Program-made: the position numbers and the translations under genes
Notes under the pieces: generated by a model
Databases searched by the model: none
The model's input: the letters and a program-made list of their open reading frames with translations, nothing else
Told to the model about the DNA's origin: nothing
Shown here: positions 27,327 through 35,719 of the stretch, in pieces
Position numbering within the stretch: the first letter of the stretch is position 1
Layout: each line of letters starts with the position of its first letter
From: Enterococcus sp. CSURQ0835
GTDB taxonomy: Bacteria > Bacillota > Bacilli > Lactobacillales > Enterococcaceae
DNA length: 64,000 bases
NCBI RefSeq assembly: GCF_902706605.1
Contig: NZ_CACSLH010000008.1
Location: 42,248 to 106,247 of the forward strand
Direction of reading: 5' to 3'

Positions 27327-27534
27327 CCTCCTTTTTCGTATTAAGGTTAAAATTTTTAGCCAAAAATTTTTGCAGTTCCTCAAGCCGTATACCATTCGAC
27401 TTCATCCGCTAAAGCGCAAAGGCGAACTGGCATCCTTTTTCGTATTAAGGTTAAAATTTTTAGCTAAAAATTTTTGCAGTTCCTCAAGCCGTATACCATT
27501 CAACTTTATCCGCTAAAGCGCAAAGGCGAACTGG
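27327..27534 (-). repeat. Tandem 104-bp duplication upstream of the GlsB-like gene
   Basis: Two nearly identical 104-base units (27330-27433 and 27434-27534) lie end to end, differing at only a few bases. Each holds GAATGGTATACGGC, a hairpin (nine-base arms AAAATTTTT/AAAAATTTT, first at 27349-27370) and TTAATACGAA, reading toward the gene on the minus strand. The proximal unit ends at the SD. A diverged third copy precedes asp23. Confidence 0.85.
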
Positions 27535-27719
27535 CCTCGTTGAAATTAACAAACTTTAAAGAACAGCTTCTACTTAAGGATAGCACATTTTAACAAAATG
27601 CTCATTTCTCACGCTTTTTATTTTGAATCTTGAATTTTATCAACGCGGCTATCCACTCAACCAATCACGCAGCTCCTCAAATGAATTTGAAAATAAAAAA
27701 CTTTTACCAAGTGAATGAA

Positions 27720-27753
27720 ACAAAAGAAGCAACTGCCAGCTGACAGTTGCTTC
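27720..27753 (-). terminator. Terminator after the orphan sortase
   Basis: On minus, GAAGCAACTG pairs with CAGTTGCTTC around an eight-base loop and is followed by TTTTGTTTC. The rest of the gap 27535-27763 is AT-rich with no gene or other signal that I can see. Confidence 0.8.
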
Positions 27754-27763
27754 TTGGCACGAA

Positions 27764-28951
27764 TCAAAGCTCTATGAAGTAGCGTTTTTTGTGAGCACTT
27801 TTTGCTTTACGCAAAAATTTTCGTCTTGCGATCACTTTGAACTGCCGATCTTTCAAGCGCCACACTTTTGCTTTGATCTGCGGCAGATCAAATTTACTAT
27901 TCAAATAATAAATGTCCCCTGGCAGCTGCTTCAATTCCACTTTCCCATTTGCGTCACTGACTGCTTGAACGATTTGATCCGCTACTTTTACCGGTTGCTT
28001 TCCACGTCGCATCATTAAGTCAAAGGTTACACCAGCTTGTGGCTTACCAGCTTTTTGTAAATAAAAAACTAGATCAAAATTCCGTTTGCGGCTTTGGTAA
28101 AGAATGATCTTGCGCCAAACAAAATAAAAGAAGAGCAGTAAAAAGACCCCACAACCGATCAGCAATCCTACTAACCGATACAGATGATAGTTCTTTGTCT
28201 GTTCGATTTTTTTAGTCGCTGATTTCGGATACGGAATTCGTTTTCCCGTCACGAGCAAGCGATGGCTATTGATCCCATAAGGCGTACATGTCAAAAGCGT
28301 CACGATGTCTCTTCCTGCTTGGATCTTCAAAGACTCCAAGTCATCAGGCTTCACAACCCTGATCTGATCGACTGCATACGCTAATTTCTGATCGCCGATA
28401 TGCAAAAAAAACTGGTCCCGCATTCCCAATTGATCTAGATCAGTAAATAATTTTTTATCCGGCAAACCAGTATGACCTGTGATAACCGCATGTGTATCGC
28501 GCCCGCCCACTGGATATGAAGTCCCTTGCAAAACCGTCGCACCTTTATCCAACAACACATCACTCGTTCGATCAAACACTGGCAAACTGACATTGATCTT
28601 CGGAATAAACAGCGCACCAATCGTTCGATCCAGGAAATACTCTTTTTGCGGGCTCTGCATCTTATGCTGCGTCTCATCAAACGGATCATCAAACTGTCCT
28701 ACTCCGGGGATCTGTGTTTTATTTTTTTCATTTTCTTTTTTTAATTGAGCGACTCGTTTTTTTGCTTGCTCATGATGGTTCTTATCCATCGCTTGCTGGA
28801 CTTGCGCTAACCTGTACTGGTCGATAAAATTATTGATCGAATCCACAACAAACGGATACATGAATATCAAAAAGCCCATCATGAACAACAGCGCCATCAA
28901 CAAGCGTAAACCTAAATTTATTTTATCATCGCGTGTTGGTTTAGTTTGCAT
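27764..28951 (-). CDS. Class C (pilin-type) sortase with C-terminal CnaB-like domain
   Basis: A 395-residue sortase. Membrane helix 1 (about 15-35), a coiled-coil segment (50-80), the class C lid motif DPF (89-91), catalytic His160 (VITGHTG), Cys222 (TLLTCTPYG) and Arg231 are present. A second membrane helix (257-278) is followed by about 115 basic residues containing AGVTFDLMMRRG and SDANGKVELKQLPGDIYYL, a CnaB/SpaA-like pattern. Typical class C sortases stop soon after helix 2 at about 280 residues. ATG at 28951 follows GGGGAGGTG. No pilin is adjacent. Confidence 0.88.
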   Translation of the reverse strand: MQTKPTRDDKINLGLRLLMALLFMMGFLIFMYPFVVDSINNFIDQYRLAQVQQAMDKNHHEQAKKRVAQLKKENEKNKTQIPGVGQFDDPFDETQHKMQSPQKEYFLDRTIGALFIPKINVSLPVFDRTSDVLLDKGATVLQGTSYPVGGRDTHAVITGHTGLPDKKLFTDLDQLGMRDQFFLHIGDQKLAYAVDQIRVVKPDDLESLKIQAGRDIVTLLTCTPYGINSHRLLVTGKRIPYPKSATKKIEQTKNYHLYRLVGLLIGCGVFLLLFFYFVWRKIILYQSRKRNFDLVFYLQKAGKPQAGVTFDLMMRRGKQPVKVADQIVQAVSDANGKVELKQLPGDIYYLNSKFDLPQIKAKVWRLKDRQFKVIARRKFLRKAKSAHKKRYFIEL

Positions 28952-28987
28952 AAGGCACCTCCCCACCGTTATTTTCTCATATCCACC

Positions 28988-29018
28988 GAAAAAAAAGAAA
29001 CTTCATTTTGAAGTTTCT
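28988..29018 (-). terminator. Terminator/attenuator-like hairpin before the orphan sortase
   Basis: On minus, AGAAACTTCA pairs with TGAAGTTTCT around three bases and is followed by TTTTTTTT. It is only 37 bases before the sortase start, leaving little room for a separate promoter, so it may act as an attenuator of a transcript from further upstream. Confidence 0.7.
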
Positions 29019-29271
29019 CTAATTTTTTTGATTTTAAAATGAAATTGGGTTACACCTCGGCTGTTGCTTGGTGTGATTTTTTTAAATCTAAGCCTGATCC
29101 CCAACTCAACTCACCTACTGATAGAAATCTACGTTGAATTGGTTATACAAGTGAGCGATTATCTCAGATTTGAAATTAGTAACTTCTCCCGCATTAAATT
29201 CTGAAAACAAATTTTTCCAGCACAAATAATACTAACCATAGTCAAAAATACTGAACACTTCTTGAATTAAT
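29019..29271. other. Intergenic region between the unknown gene and the orphan sortase
   Basis: No open frame of note. There is a weak inverted repeat, ACACC/GGTGT, at 29052-29074. A possible minus-strand promoter (TTGAGT, 17 bases, TTTAAA) would start a short leader ending in the hairpin at 28988-29018. Nothing else recognised. Confidence 0.3.
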
Positions 29272-29811
29272 TCAAAAATAAACAGCCGCTATGTCGGTAA
29301 TAGCATAAGCTAAAATTATTATTTTGATCAAGAATTGTTTCCAATTTGATTCCCTCAATTTTTTACTTTTTTTAACTGTCACAGTCCCCACTGCTATTCG
29401 CGGTTTCTGCCGTAAATAGTTGTTTAACACTTGGATCGGTGTTTGAATGCAGCGCAAAAAATGGTTCACCCATTGCTCGATCACTCGCACTAACTGATGA
29501 ACGCTCACAACGGTTTTAGCTAGGAGTTTTTTCCATTCTTCGGTCGTGAAGTAAGTCTGAAAGAAATAAAGATAGCGTTTTAATTTGCGACGAATGCGTT
29601 GAGTCTGAAAAATGTCACGAATCAATTGTCGACAAGGACACTCCACTGGATGAGCGACTAGACGTTGACGAATTTGTAAAATATAAACCAGCTGCACCAT
29701 CATGTCAGGATCACCTTTTTCTGCGTAAACTTTTTTAAAACGGCGTTCTAACGTTATCATTTTCAAATTGAATAGTTGATACAACGTAAATGGTTCATTC
29801 GTATTTTTCAT
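29272..29811 (-). CDS. Unrecognised 179-residue basic protein
   Basis: I do not recognise this protein. It is strongly basic and largely helical in appearance, has a cysteine pair in VECPCRQL (about residue 57), and ends in a hydrophobic stretch (FLIKIIILAYAITDIAAVYF, the last 20 residues) that could be a tail anchor. The ATG at 29811 has GAGAGG 11 bases upstream; a GTG three codons earlier is too close to that SD. It is bounded by terminators on both sides, so it is probably monocistronic. Confidence 0.55.
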   Translation of the reverse strand: MKNTNEPFTLYQLFNLKMITLERRFKKVYAEKGDPDMMVQLVYILQIRQRLVAHPVECPCRQLIRDIFQTQRIRRKLKRYLYFFQTYFTTEEWKKLLAKTVVSVHQLVRVIEQWVNHFLRCIQTPIQVLNNYLRQKPRIAVGTVTVKKSKKLRESNWKQFLIKIIILAYAITDIAAVYF

Positions 29812-29851
29812 TTTTGCCACGTCCTCTCATTGTTATAAACGAAACTTTTCG

Positions 29852-29895
29852 CAAAAAAGAAACTGCTCAGCAAATTTTTTTGCTGAACAGTTTCG
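29852..29895 (-). terminator. Second terminator downstream of rplL
   Basis: GAAACTG-TTCAGCA pairs with TGCTGA-GCAGTTTC on the minus strand around an A/T loop, followed by TTTTTT. It isolates the unknown gene from ribosomal transcription. Confidence 0.8.
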
Positions 29896-29981
29896 ACTAA
29901 TTTTTTTATTTGTTACTATCTTTTAGACTAGCGGCTCATATTCAAGGATCACAAAATTTTTTCCATACGTTTTAGTGCAAC

Positions 29982-30018
29982 AAAAAAAGCCAGCCACCTC
30001 AACTTGAGATGACTGACT
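29982..30018 (-). terminator. Terminator of the rplJL operon
   Basis: On minus, AGTCAGTCATCTC pairs with GAGGTGGCTGGCT (some G-T pairs) around AAGTT, followed by TTTTTTT, 20 bases after the rplL stop. Confidence 0.85.
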
Positions 30019-30037
30019 TTTAAACAATCAAAAGTGA

Positions 30038-30406
30038 TTATTTTAAGGTAACGCCAGCGCCAACTTCTTCTAAAGCAGCTTTTAATTCTTCTGCTTCTTC
30101 TTTAGAAACGCCTTCTTTAACTGGTGCAGGAGCGCCATCAACTACAGCTTTAGCTTCTTTCAAGCCTAAGCCAGTTGCTTCACGAACTGCTTTGATAACT
30201 TTAACTTTTTGGTCGCCGACAGAAGTCAATTCAACAGTGAATTCTGTTTGTTCAGCAGCGCCACCTTCAGCAGCAGCAGGACCAGCAGCTACAGGAGCAG
30301 CAGCCGTTACGCCAAATTCGTCTTCGATAGCTTTTACTAAGTCGTTTAATTCTAAGATTGTCGCGCCTTTAAGTTCTTCGACAATGTTTTCAATGTTCAA
30401 TGCCAT
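30038..30406 (-). CDS. rplL: Ribosomal protein L7/L12
   Basis: The multicopy stalk protein that recruits translation GTPases. The 122-residue product has the N-terminal dimerisation part ([14 protein letters not shown]), the Ala/Gly-rich hinge and the C-terminal domain ([18 protein letters not shown], ending in GVTLK). It follows rplJ by 43 bases. Confidence 0.98.
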   Translation of the reverse strand: MALNIENIVEELKGATILELNDLVKAIEDEFGVTAAAPVAAGPAAAEGGAAEQTEFTVELTSVGDQKVKVIKAVREATGLGLKEAKAVVDGAPAPVKEGVSKEEAEELKAALEEVGAGVTLK

Positions 30407-30449
30407 TTTAAGTTTCCTCCGTTTTATAAATAATTTTTTTATGCAGCGA

Positions 30450-30950
30450 TTAAGCTACTTCGTCTTCTTTTTCTGCGACTGCTTTGACAGCATAAGCCAC
30501 GTTGCGGACTGGTGCTTGTAAAACAGATAAAAGCATAGATAAAAGACCTTCGCGGTTTGGTAATTTCGCAAGAGCAGTGATTTCTTCGATTGAAGCCACT
30601 TTTCCTTCGATGATCCCGCCTTTGATTTCTAGTTCTTCTGCATTTTTTGCAAATTCAGCAATGATTTTTGCTGGTGCAACAACATCTTCATTTGAAAATG
30701 CGATCGCAGTCGGACCAGTGAAGACTTCATCCAAACCATCTAAGCCAGCTTGTTTAGCCGCCCGAGATAAGATCGAATTTTTGATAACTTTCATTTCAAC
30801 GTCAGCTTCACGTAATTGTTTCCGAAGTTCAGTGACTTCTTCTACAGTTAAACCGCGGTAGTCAACGATGACAGCTGAAGTAGCTGCTTCGAATTTTTTC
30901 GTAACGTCATCAACGATTGCAGCTTTTTTAGCGATTGCTACTTCACTCAT
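30450..30950 (-). CDS. rplJ: Ribosomal protein L10
   Basis: Base of the ribosomal stalk that binds L7/L12 dimers and 23S rRNA. 166 residues starting [16 protein letters not shown], with [17 protein letters not shown] and GPTAIAF typical of the family. The ATG at 30950 follows AGGAGGTG; an in-frame extension upstream is not used. L10 binding to its own leader is the known feedback in this operon. Confidence 0.97.
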   Translation of the reverse strand: MSEVAIAKKAAIVDDVTKKFEAATSAVIVDYRGLTVEEVTELRKQLREADVEMKVIKNSILSRAAKQAGLDGLDEVFTGPTAIAFSNEDVVAPAKIIAEFAKNAEELEIKGGIIEGKVASIEEITALAKLPNREGLLSMLLSVLQAPVRNVAYAVKAVAEKEDEVA

Positions 30951-31021
30951 TGTATATTTCACCTCCTGATTTTGATGGAAGAGTTTTTTTGACAAACTAA
31001 TAATAGCTTGTTTCTTTTAAA

Positions 31022-31047
31022 AGAAACTCCGCTCCCATTAATCGCCC
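31022..31047 (-). repeat. Direct repeat, copy B, downstream of the L10 leader
   Basis: On minus, GGGCGATTAATGGGAGCGG followed by AGTTTCT resembles copy A at 31273-31298 (GGGCGAACAACGTGAGCGG, AGTCTCT). A perfect palindrome GTTTCTTTTAAAAGAAAC follows within the rplJ leader. Confidence 0.5.
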
Positions 31048-31094
31048 CGTGCTATTTGCCAGCTCTTTTATAAATAAAAAAGTGACAAACACAC

Positions 31095-31196
31095 AAAAAA
31101 ACTCCATGCCACCGTAGACATAGAGGGACTATTGAATGTTCTCAATAATTGTCCTCGGTAGGAAATTAAGACTTGCGTCACCTACTGTCTTCGGTA
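31095..31196 (-). promoter_or_regulatory. L10 leader with attenuator terminator
   Basis: The minus-strand segment begins ACCGAAGACAGTAGGTGAC, then CTTAATTTCCTACCGAGG, which is the conserved L10-binding leader pattern of Firmicutes. It ends with CTC-ATG...CAT-GAG (31102-31125) and TTTTTTT, an intrinsic terminator. Excess L10 (or L10-L12) is expected to favour termination before rplJ. Confidence 0.85.
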
Positions 31197-31204
31197 CAGT
31201 TAAA

Positions 31205-31252
31205 TTCTTAACCTCAACTACCTTATCATAGACAAGATAGTTGAGTCAAGAA
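31205..31252 (-). other. Long hairpin between rplA and the L10 leader
   Basis: CTCAACTA and TAGTTGAG with flanking TTCTT/AAGAA and inner CTT/AAG pairs form an extended stem. No T-run follows directly. It could protect or process the rplKA message. The rplJL promoter may overlap it (TTGACT nearby). Confidence 0.5.
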
Positions 31253-31272
31253 TAAATTGATAATTTACGTAT

Positions 31273-31298
31273 AGAGACTCCGCTCACGTTGTTCGCCC
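31273..31298 (-). repeat. Direct repeat, copy A, upstream of the L10 leader
   Basis: GGGCGAACAACGTGAGCGG with AGTCTCT on minus; see copy B at 31022-31047. The two copies bracket the L10 leader. The rest of 31299-31433 holds no gene I can support. Confidence 0.5.
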
Positions 31299-31433
31299 AG
31301 TAATAATCATCATCAGTTCTGTCAGGTTTACGCGCACCAACTATGGTGGCTAAGCTCCTTCCAGTCGTCTAATACTGTTCAACATCAGCTCTTACTCAAA
31401 AAACAAGCGCTGTGTTTCTCAGCATGATTCTGA

Positions 31434-32123
31434 TTAAAATGAACCTTGTTCAACGTGGATCCCAGGTCCGAATGTTGTCGTTACTGAGATATTTTTGATG
31501 TATTGACCTTTAGCCGTTGCAGGTTTTGCTTTGACTAATGTATCATTGATCGTTTTGAAGTTTTCAACTAGTTTTGCATCATCAAATGATACTTTACCGA
31601 TTGGCACATGTACGTTACCGGCTTTATCAACACGGTACGTTACTTTACCAGCTTTAACTTCTTCGATTGCTTTCGTTACATCCATTGTAACCGTACCAGT
31701 TTTAGGGTTAGGCATTAAACCTTTAGGACCTAAGACCCGGCCTAGACGACCAACTGTAGCCATCATGTCTGGTGTTGCAACAACAACGTCAAAGTCAAAC
31801 CAGCCACCTTGGATTTTTTGAACTAAATCGTCGTCACCAACGAAATCAGCACCAGCAGCTTCTGCTTCTTTGGCTTTTTCGCCTTTTGCAAAAACTAAAA
31901 CGGTTTGTGTTTTCCCAGTTCCGTTTGGTAATACAACGGCCCCACGGATTTGTTGATCCGCTTTTTTAGGGTCAACACTTAATCGATAAGCAACTTCAAC
32001 AGTTGCGTCAAATTTTGCTGCGTTTGTTTCTTTAGCTAAAGCAATTGCTTCTTCAACAGAATATGCTTTTGAGCTATCAACTTTTTTCAATGCTTCTTGC
32101 ATTTTTTTGCTTTTTTTAGCCAT
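31434..32123 (-). CDS. rplA: Ribosomal protein L1
   Basis: Stalk protein at the ribosomal E site and, in many bacteria, a translational repressor of its own operon. 229 residues with the L1 signature region ([20 protein letters not shown]) and the C-terminal [10 protein letters not shown]. It follows rplK by 96 bases. GGAGGAAACAAA precedes the ATG. Confidence 0.98.
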   Translation of the reverse strand: MAKKSKKMQEALKKVDSSKAYSVEEAIALAKETNAAKFDATVEVAYRLSVDPKKADQQIRGAVVLPNGTGKTQTVLVFAKGEKAKEAEAAGADFVGDDDLVQKIQGGWFDFDVVVATPDMMATVGRLGRVLGPKGLMPNPKTGTVTMDVTKAIEEVKAGKVTYRVDKAGNVHVPIGKVSFDDAKLVENFKTINDTLVKAKPATAKGQYIKNISVTTTFGPGIHVEQGSF

Positions 32124-32219
32124 TTTGTTTCCTCCTTATGTGGTTATAACGGGTTAAACCTCCCACGTGTTCTGATTTTTCAATCAAGAGCCAACTGAGA
32201 AGCTTTGGTGGTTCAGGAA

Positions 32220-32642
32220 TTATTCGACAGTAATCCCCATGCTTCGTGCAGTTCCTTCAACCATGCGCATTGCTGCTTCAACGTCAGCTGCGTTTAGGTC
32301 GGCCATTTTAGTTTCAGCGATTTCTTTAACTTGATCTTTTGTAACTTTCGCTACTTTTGTTTTGTTTGGTTCGCCAGAGCCTTTTTCAACTTTGGCTGCT
32401 TTTTTAAGTAAGACAGCGGCTGGCGGTGTTTTTGTGATGAATGTAAATGAACGATCTTCATATACAGAGATCACGACTGGAATGATCAAACCTGCTTGAT
32501 CCGCGGTACGAGCGTTAAATTCTTTTGTGAAGCCCATGATGTTGATACCGGCTTGACCTAGTGCAGGACCTACTGGGGGAGCTGGAGTTGCTTTACCTGC
32601 AGGGATTTGCAATTTAACGAGTTTTTCTACTTTTTTTGCCAC
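32220..32642 (-). CDS. rplK: Ribosomal protein L11
   Basis: Binds the GTPase-associated centre of 23S rRNA and is needed for RelA-type stringent sensing. 140 residues, with [21 protein letters not shown] split around residue 20, and the C-terminal RNA-binding part ending ARSMGITVE. The start is GTG at 32642, seven to eight bases after AGGAGG; an overlapping ATG is in another frame. Confidence 0.97.
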   Translation of the reverse strand: MAKKVEKLVKLQIPAGKATPAPPVGPALGQAGINIMGFTKEFNARTADQAGLIIPVVISVYEDRSFTFITKTPPAAVLLKKAAKVEKGSGEPNKTKVAKVTKDQVKEIAETKMADLNAADVEAAMRMVEGTARSMGITVE

Positions 32643-32736
32643 GAGACATACCTCCTTGAGTCCGTGATGTGGTTAATGGAGATCAAGATTTCTCCTCCCA
32701 CTTTTGTGTCGCTTTCATTTGAAAACACACTAGGAC

Positions 32737-32765
32737 ATTCTAGCAAATATTTTGCGGCATTGCAA
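32737..32765 (-). promoter_or_regulatory. rplKA promoter
   Basis: TTGCAA, 17 bases, TAGAAT with a TGC extended -10. It gives a leader of about 90 bases before rplK. Confidence 0.75.
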
Positions 32766-32866
32766 ACCCTTTTAACTACTTCACAAATTTTCCCACAATA
32801 ATAATTCTATGGGAAAGTCTTGATACAGCATTTAGAATAACAAAATAAAAATTTAATAGCTCTTGT

Positions 32867-32895
32867 TTGTGAAAGCGATTATGTTACACTAAAAT
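32867..32895 (+). promoter_or_regulatory. sdaAB promoter
   Basis: TTGTGA and TAAAAT are 17 bases apart. TGAAAGCGATTA overlapping the -35 is a weak cre-like sequence. Confidence 0.6.
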
Positions 32896-32943
32896 CGTAT
32901 GGCTGAGTGATTTTCATCGCAGCAATTAAGGAGGGTTAAAATA

Positions 32944-33618
32944 ATGGAAGTTTTAAAATATCGAAGTGTGTTTGATATCATCGGACCGGTCATGGTTGGG
33001 CCGAGTAGTTCCCATACCGCCGGCGCCGCTCGGATCGGGAAAGTGTGTCGGATGATTTTTGGTGAGCGGCCTGATTCAATCGAGTTCGACTTGTATGAAT
33101 CATTTGCTAAAACCTACCGCGGTCACGGAACCGATGTGGCCTTAGTGGGCGGAATCTTAGGAATGGACCCCGATGATCCTCGATTGTCTGATTCGTTGAA
33201 AATCGCTTACGAAGAAGGAATGGAAGTTTTATTCGTTCCAAAAAAAGAAATCGCCGATCACCCCAACACGGTAACGATGCATTTGAAAAAAGACGATTTC
33301 AAAATGTCTGTCACCGGAGTTTCCATTGGTGGCGGGAATATCCAGATCACCGAATTGAACGGCTACAGCATGTCCCTTTCGATGGGCGTACCGACTTACA
33401 TCATCATTCACCAAGATGTACCGGGCTTGCTTTCGAAGATCTCAACCAAGTTTGCTGAAAAAGGCTTGAACATCGGAAAAGTCACGATGACCCGGCAAAC
33501 AAAAGGCGACAACGGCATCATTTTAGCTGAGATCGATGATAAACCAGAAGATGCAGATGAATTACGCCGCGAGATCAAGAGTCTTCACGATGTCTTGAGC
33601 GTAACTTACTTCAAATAG
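32944..33618 (+). CDS. sdaAB: L-serine dehydratase, iron-sulfur dependent, beta subunit
   Basis: With the alpha subunit it deaminates L-serine to pyruvate and ammonia. 224 residues: the beta domain (GPSSSHTAGAARIGK, residues about 18-32) and a C-terminal ACT domain (YIIIHQDVPGLLSKIS onward) that may sense serine. AAGGAGGG precedes the ATG. The alpha-subunit gene follows 15 bases later. Confidence 0.95.
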   Translation: MEVLKYRSVFDIIGPVMVGPSSSHTAGAARIGKVCRMIFGERPDSIEFDLYESFAKTYRGHGTDVALVGGILGMDPDDPRLSDSLKIAYEEGMEVLFVPKKEIADHPNTVTMHLKKDDFKMSVTGVSIGGGNIQITELNGYSMSLSMGVPTYIIIHQDVPGLLSKISTKFAEKGLNIGKVTMTRQTKGDNGIILAEIDDKPEDADELRREIKSLHDVLSVTYFK

Positions 33619-33633
33619 AAAGGGGAAAATAGC

Positions 33634-34521
33634 ATGTTTTATTCAATCGAACAACTGGTGGAACAAGCGCAAGCTTATCCGACGATCGGCGAATTGATGA
33701 TCGCTACAGAAATGGAATTAACAGATCGGACTCGAGAAGAGATCATCGCGTTGATGGAACGTAATTTAGAAGTGATGGCTGGCTCGATCGAAGAGGGTGT
33801 CGCAGGAGTGAAATCCGTGACCGGCTTAACAGGCGGAGATGCTAAACGTTTAGATGATTACATCAACAGTGGAAAATTTTTAAGTGGCGAAACGATTTTG
33901 ACTGCTGTCCGGAACGGGATTGCCGTTAATGAGGTCAATGCGAAGATGGGCTTAGTCTGCGCCACGCCGACAGCAGGTTCAGCCGGAGTCTTACCTGGCG
34001 TCTTGATGGCCGCACGAGAAAAATTAAATCTGACGCATGAAGAACAATTAGATTTCTTATTCACAGCTGGTGCTTTTGGACTTGTAATGGCAAACAACGC
34101 CTCGATCTCTGGAGCTGAAGGCGGCTGTCAAGCTGAAGTCGGTTCAGCCAGTGCGATGTCTGCAGCCGCACTAGTTGCAGCAAATGGCGGTACTCCTGAT
34201 ATGGCTTCACAAGCTTTAGCTATCACGCTAAAAAATGTGATGGGCTTGATCTGTGACCCAGTCGCCGGCCTCGTTGAAGTGCCGTGTGTCAAACGAAATG
34301 CGATGGGCGCCTCGCAAGCGTTCATCTCAGCTGACATGGCCTTAGCCGGCATTCGCAGTGTGATCCCACCAGATGAAGTCGTGGAAGCAATGTATAAAGT
34401 TGGGCGCGCAATGCCGCAGATCTTCAAAGAAACAGCAGAAGGCGGCGTGGCAACGACGCCAACTGGTTTGCGCATCAAAGACGAGATCTATGGAACCAAA
34501 GAAGAAACGGTGAATGCGTAA
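33634..34521 (+). CDS. sdaAA: L-serine dehydratase, iron-sulfur dependent, alpha subunit
   Basis: Catalytic subunit, 295 residues. The cysteines expected to hold the [4Fe-4S] cluster are in GGCQAEVGSA, ICDPVAG and EVPCVKRNA. TPTAGSAGVLPG is the conserved substrate-site loop. AAGGGGA lies before the ATG. A terminator follows, so the operon has two genes. Confidence 0.95.
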   Translation: MFYSIEQLVEQAQAYPTIGELMIATEMELTDRTREEIIALMERNLEVMAGSIEEGVAGVKSVTGLTGGDAKRLDDYINSGKFLSGETILTAVRNGIAVNEVNAKMGLVCATPTAGSAGVLPGVLMAAREKLNLTHEEQLDFLFTAGAFGLVMANNASISGAEGGCQAEVGSASAMSAAALVAANGGTPDMASQALAITLKNVMGLICDPVAGLVEVPCVKRNAMGASQAFISADMALAGIRSVIPPDEVVEAMYKVGRAMPQIFKETAEGGVATTPTGLRIKDEIYGTKEETVNA

Positions 34522-34532
34522 CATTTAAATAG

Positions 34533-34570
34533 AAAAAACCAGTTTGCAAAAACTTGCAGACTGGTTTTTT
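34533..34570. terminator. Bidirectional terminator between sdaAA and the lactate oxidase gene
   Basis: AAACCAGT-TGCA pairs with TGCA-ACTGGTTT, with A-run on the left and TTTTTT on the right, suiting both convergent genes. Confidence 0.85.
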
Positions 34571-34585
34571 GTTTTAAATTACGGT

Positions 34586-35683
34586 TTATAGTAATTTCGT
34601 ATTTTTAACTTCTTCGATCGTTTTGGTACCGGCAAGTTGCATCGTGATCGATAATTCTTTGTTCAAGTGATCCATCACTGATTTCACCCCAGCTGCCCCG
34701 CCAAGGTTCAACCCGTAAATGATCGGACGACCGACTGCAACGAGATCTGCACCGCTCGCTAATGCTTTAAAGACATGTTCGCCACGACGAACACCGCTAT
34801 CAAAGACGACTGGCACGCGTTTGTTGACGACGTTTGCGATCATTGGTAAAACATCAAATGAAGCAGGTCCGCCATCTAATTGACGACCGCCGTGATTCGA
34901 AACCCAAATCCCGTCAGCACCAGCTGCAATCGCAACTTCTGCGTCTTCTGGTGATTGGATCCCTTTGACAAAGACTGGTAAGTTGGTCAAGTCTTTGATT
35001 TTTTTGATGTCGGCTGGCAATAGACCTTGTTTAGCTGCCGCATAAATTTCGGCGATCCCTTTGCCTTCACCATTACCGCTCGCACTTCGTTCACTGTAAG
35101 CCGCTAAGTTTGGCATTGGTAGTGGAAATTGGAAATGGTTGACGACGTCTTCTTCACGGTAACCGCCTAATGTTGAATCAACTGTTAAGATGATCGCTTT
35201 AGCACCAGCTTTGACTGCTTTATCCAAAATAAATTCGTTGAAGCCGTCATCTTTACTCATATACAATTGGAAAAATTGGGGCGCGTTTGGAGCTGCGGCC
35301 GCCGCATCTTCAATCGTAGTGTTAGCATAGGTTGAAATCGAGAAGATCGAACCAGCTTCCGCCATTCCCTTTGCCGTATCGGTTTCGCCTTTTTCATGAG
35401 CTAAACCTTGAGCGGCAGATGGTGCTTGGATGATCGGTGTCTTCAAATCGATGTCCCATAGTTTAGTGCTGAGGTCCGCTGCATCGATTCCGCGTAACAC
35501 GCGTGGCATGATCGCTTTTTTATTAAATGAAACTGTATTTTCTTTCATCGTCCATTCGTCTTCAGAACCGCCGCGAATATAACCGAACGCCCCTTTTTCC
35601 ATCCGGTCTTTCACTTGTGCTTCCAATGAGGCGATGTTAACAATTTCTAATTCGTGTTCTTCATTACTTGCTTGATAAGTCAT
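34586..35683 (-). CDS. FMN-dependent L-lactate oxidase-like enzyme
   Basis: Member of the alpha-hydroxy-acid oxidase family; the lactate oxidase branch converts L-lactate and O2 to pyruvate and H2O2. The 365-residue product keeps the FMN and active-site motifs: APSAAQGLAH, TVDSTLGGYRE, PVFVKGIQSPEDA, IWVSNHGGRQLDGG (catalytic His) and DSGVRRGEH. Alanine in APSAA matches lactate oxidase rather than glycolate oxidase. Oxidation of another 2-hydroxy acid cannot be excluded. The ATG at 35683 follows GAGGG. Confidence 0.88.
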   Translation of the reverse strand: MTYQASNEEHELEIVNIASLEAQVKDRMEKGAFGYIRGGSEDEWTMKENTVSFNKKAIMPRVLRGIDAADLSTKLWDIDLKTPIIQAPSAAQGLAHEKGETDTAKGMAEAGSIFSISTYANTTIEDAAAAAPNAPQFFQLYMSKDDGFNEFILDKAVKAGAKAIILTVDSTLGGYREEDVVNHFQFPLPMPNLAAYSERSASGNGEGKGIAEIYAAAKQGLLPADIKKIKDLTNLPVFVKGIQSPEDAEVAIAAGADGIWVSNHGGRQLDGGPASFDVLPMIANVVNKRVPVVFDSGVRRGEHVFKALASGADLVAVGRPIIYGLNLGGAAGVKSVMDHLNKELSITMQLAGTKTIEEVKNTKLL

Positions 35684-35719
35684 AACCAAATTCCCTCTTT
35701 CGTTTGCTTTACGGTTATT

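Noticed and set aside
27327..27534. Two repeat units as a CRISPR array
   Set aside because: The 104-bp units are contiguous with no unique spacers and carry leader-like blocks.
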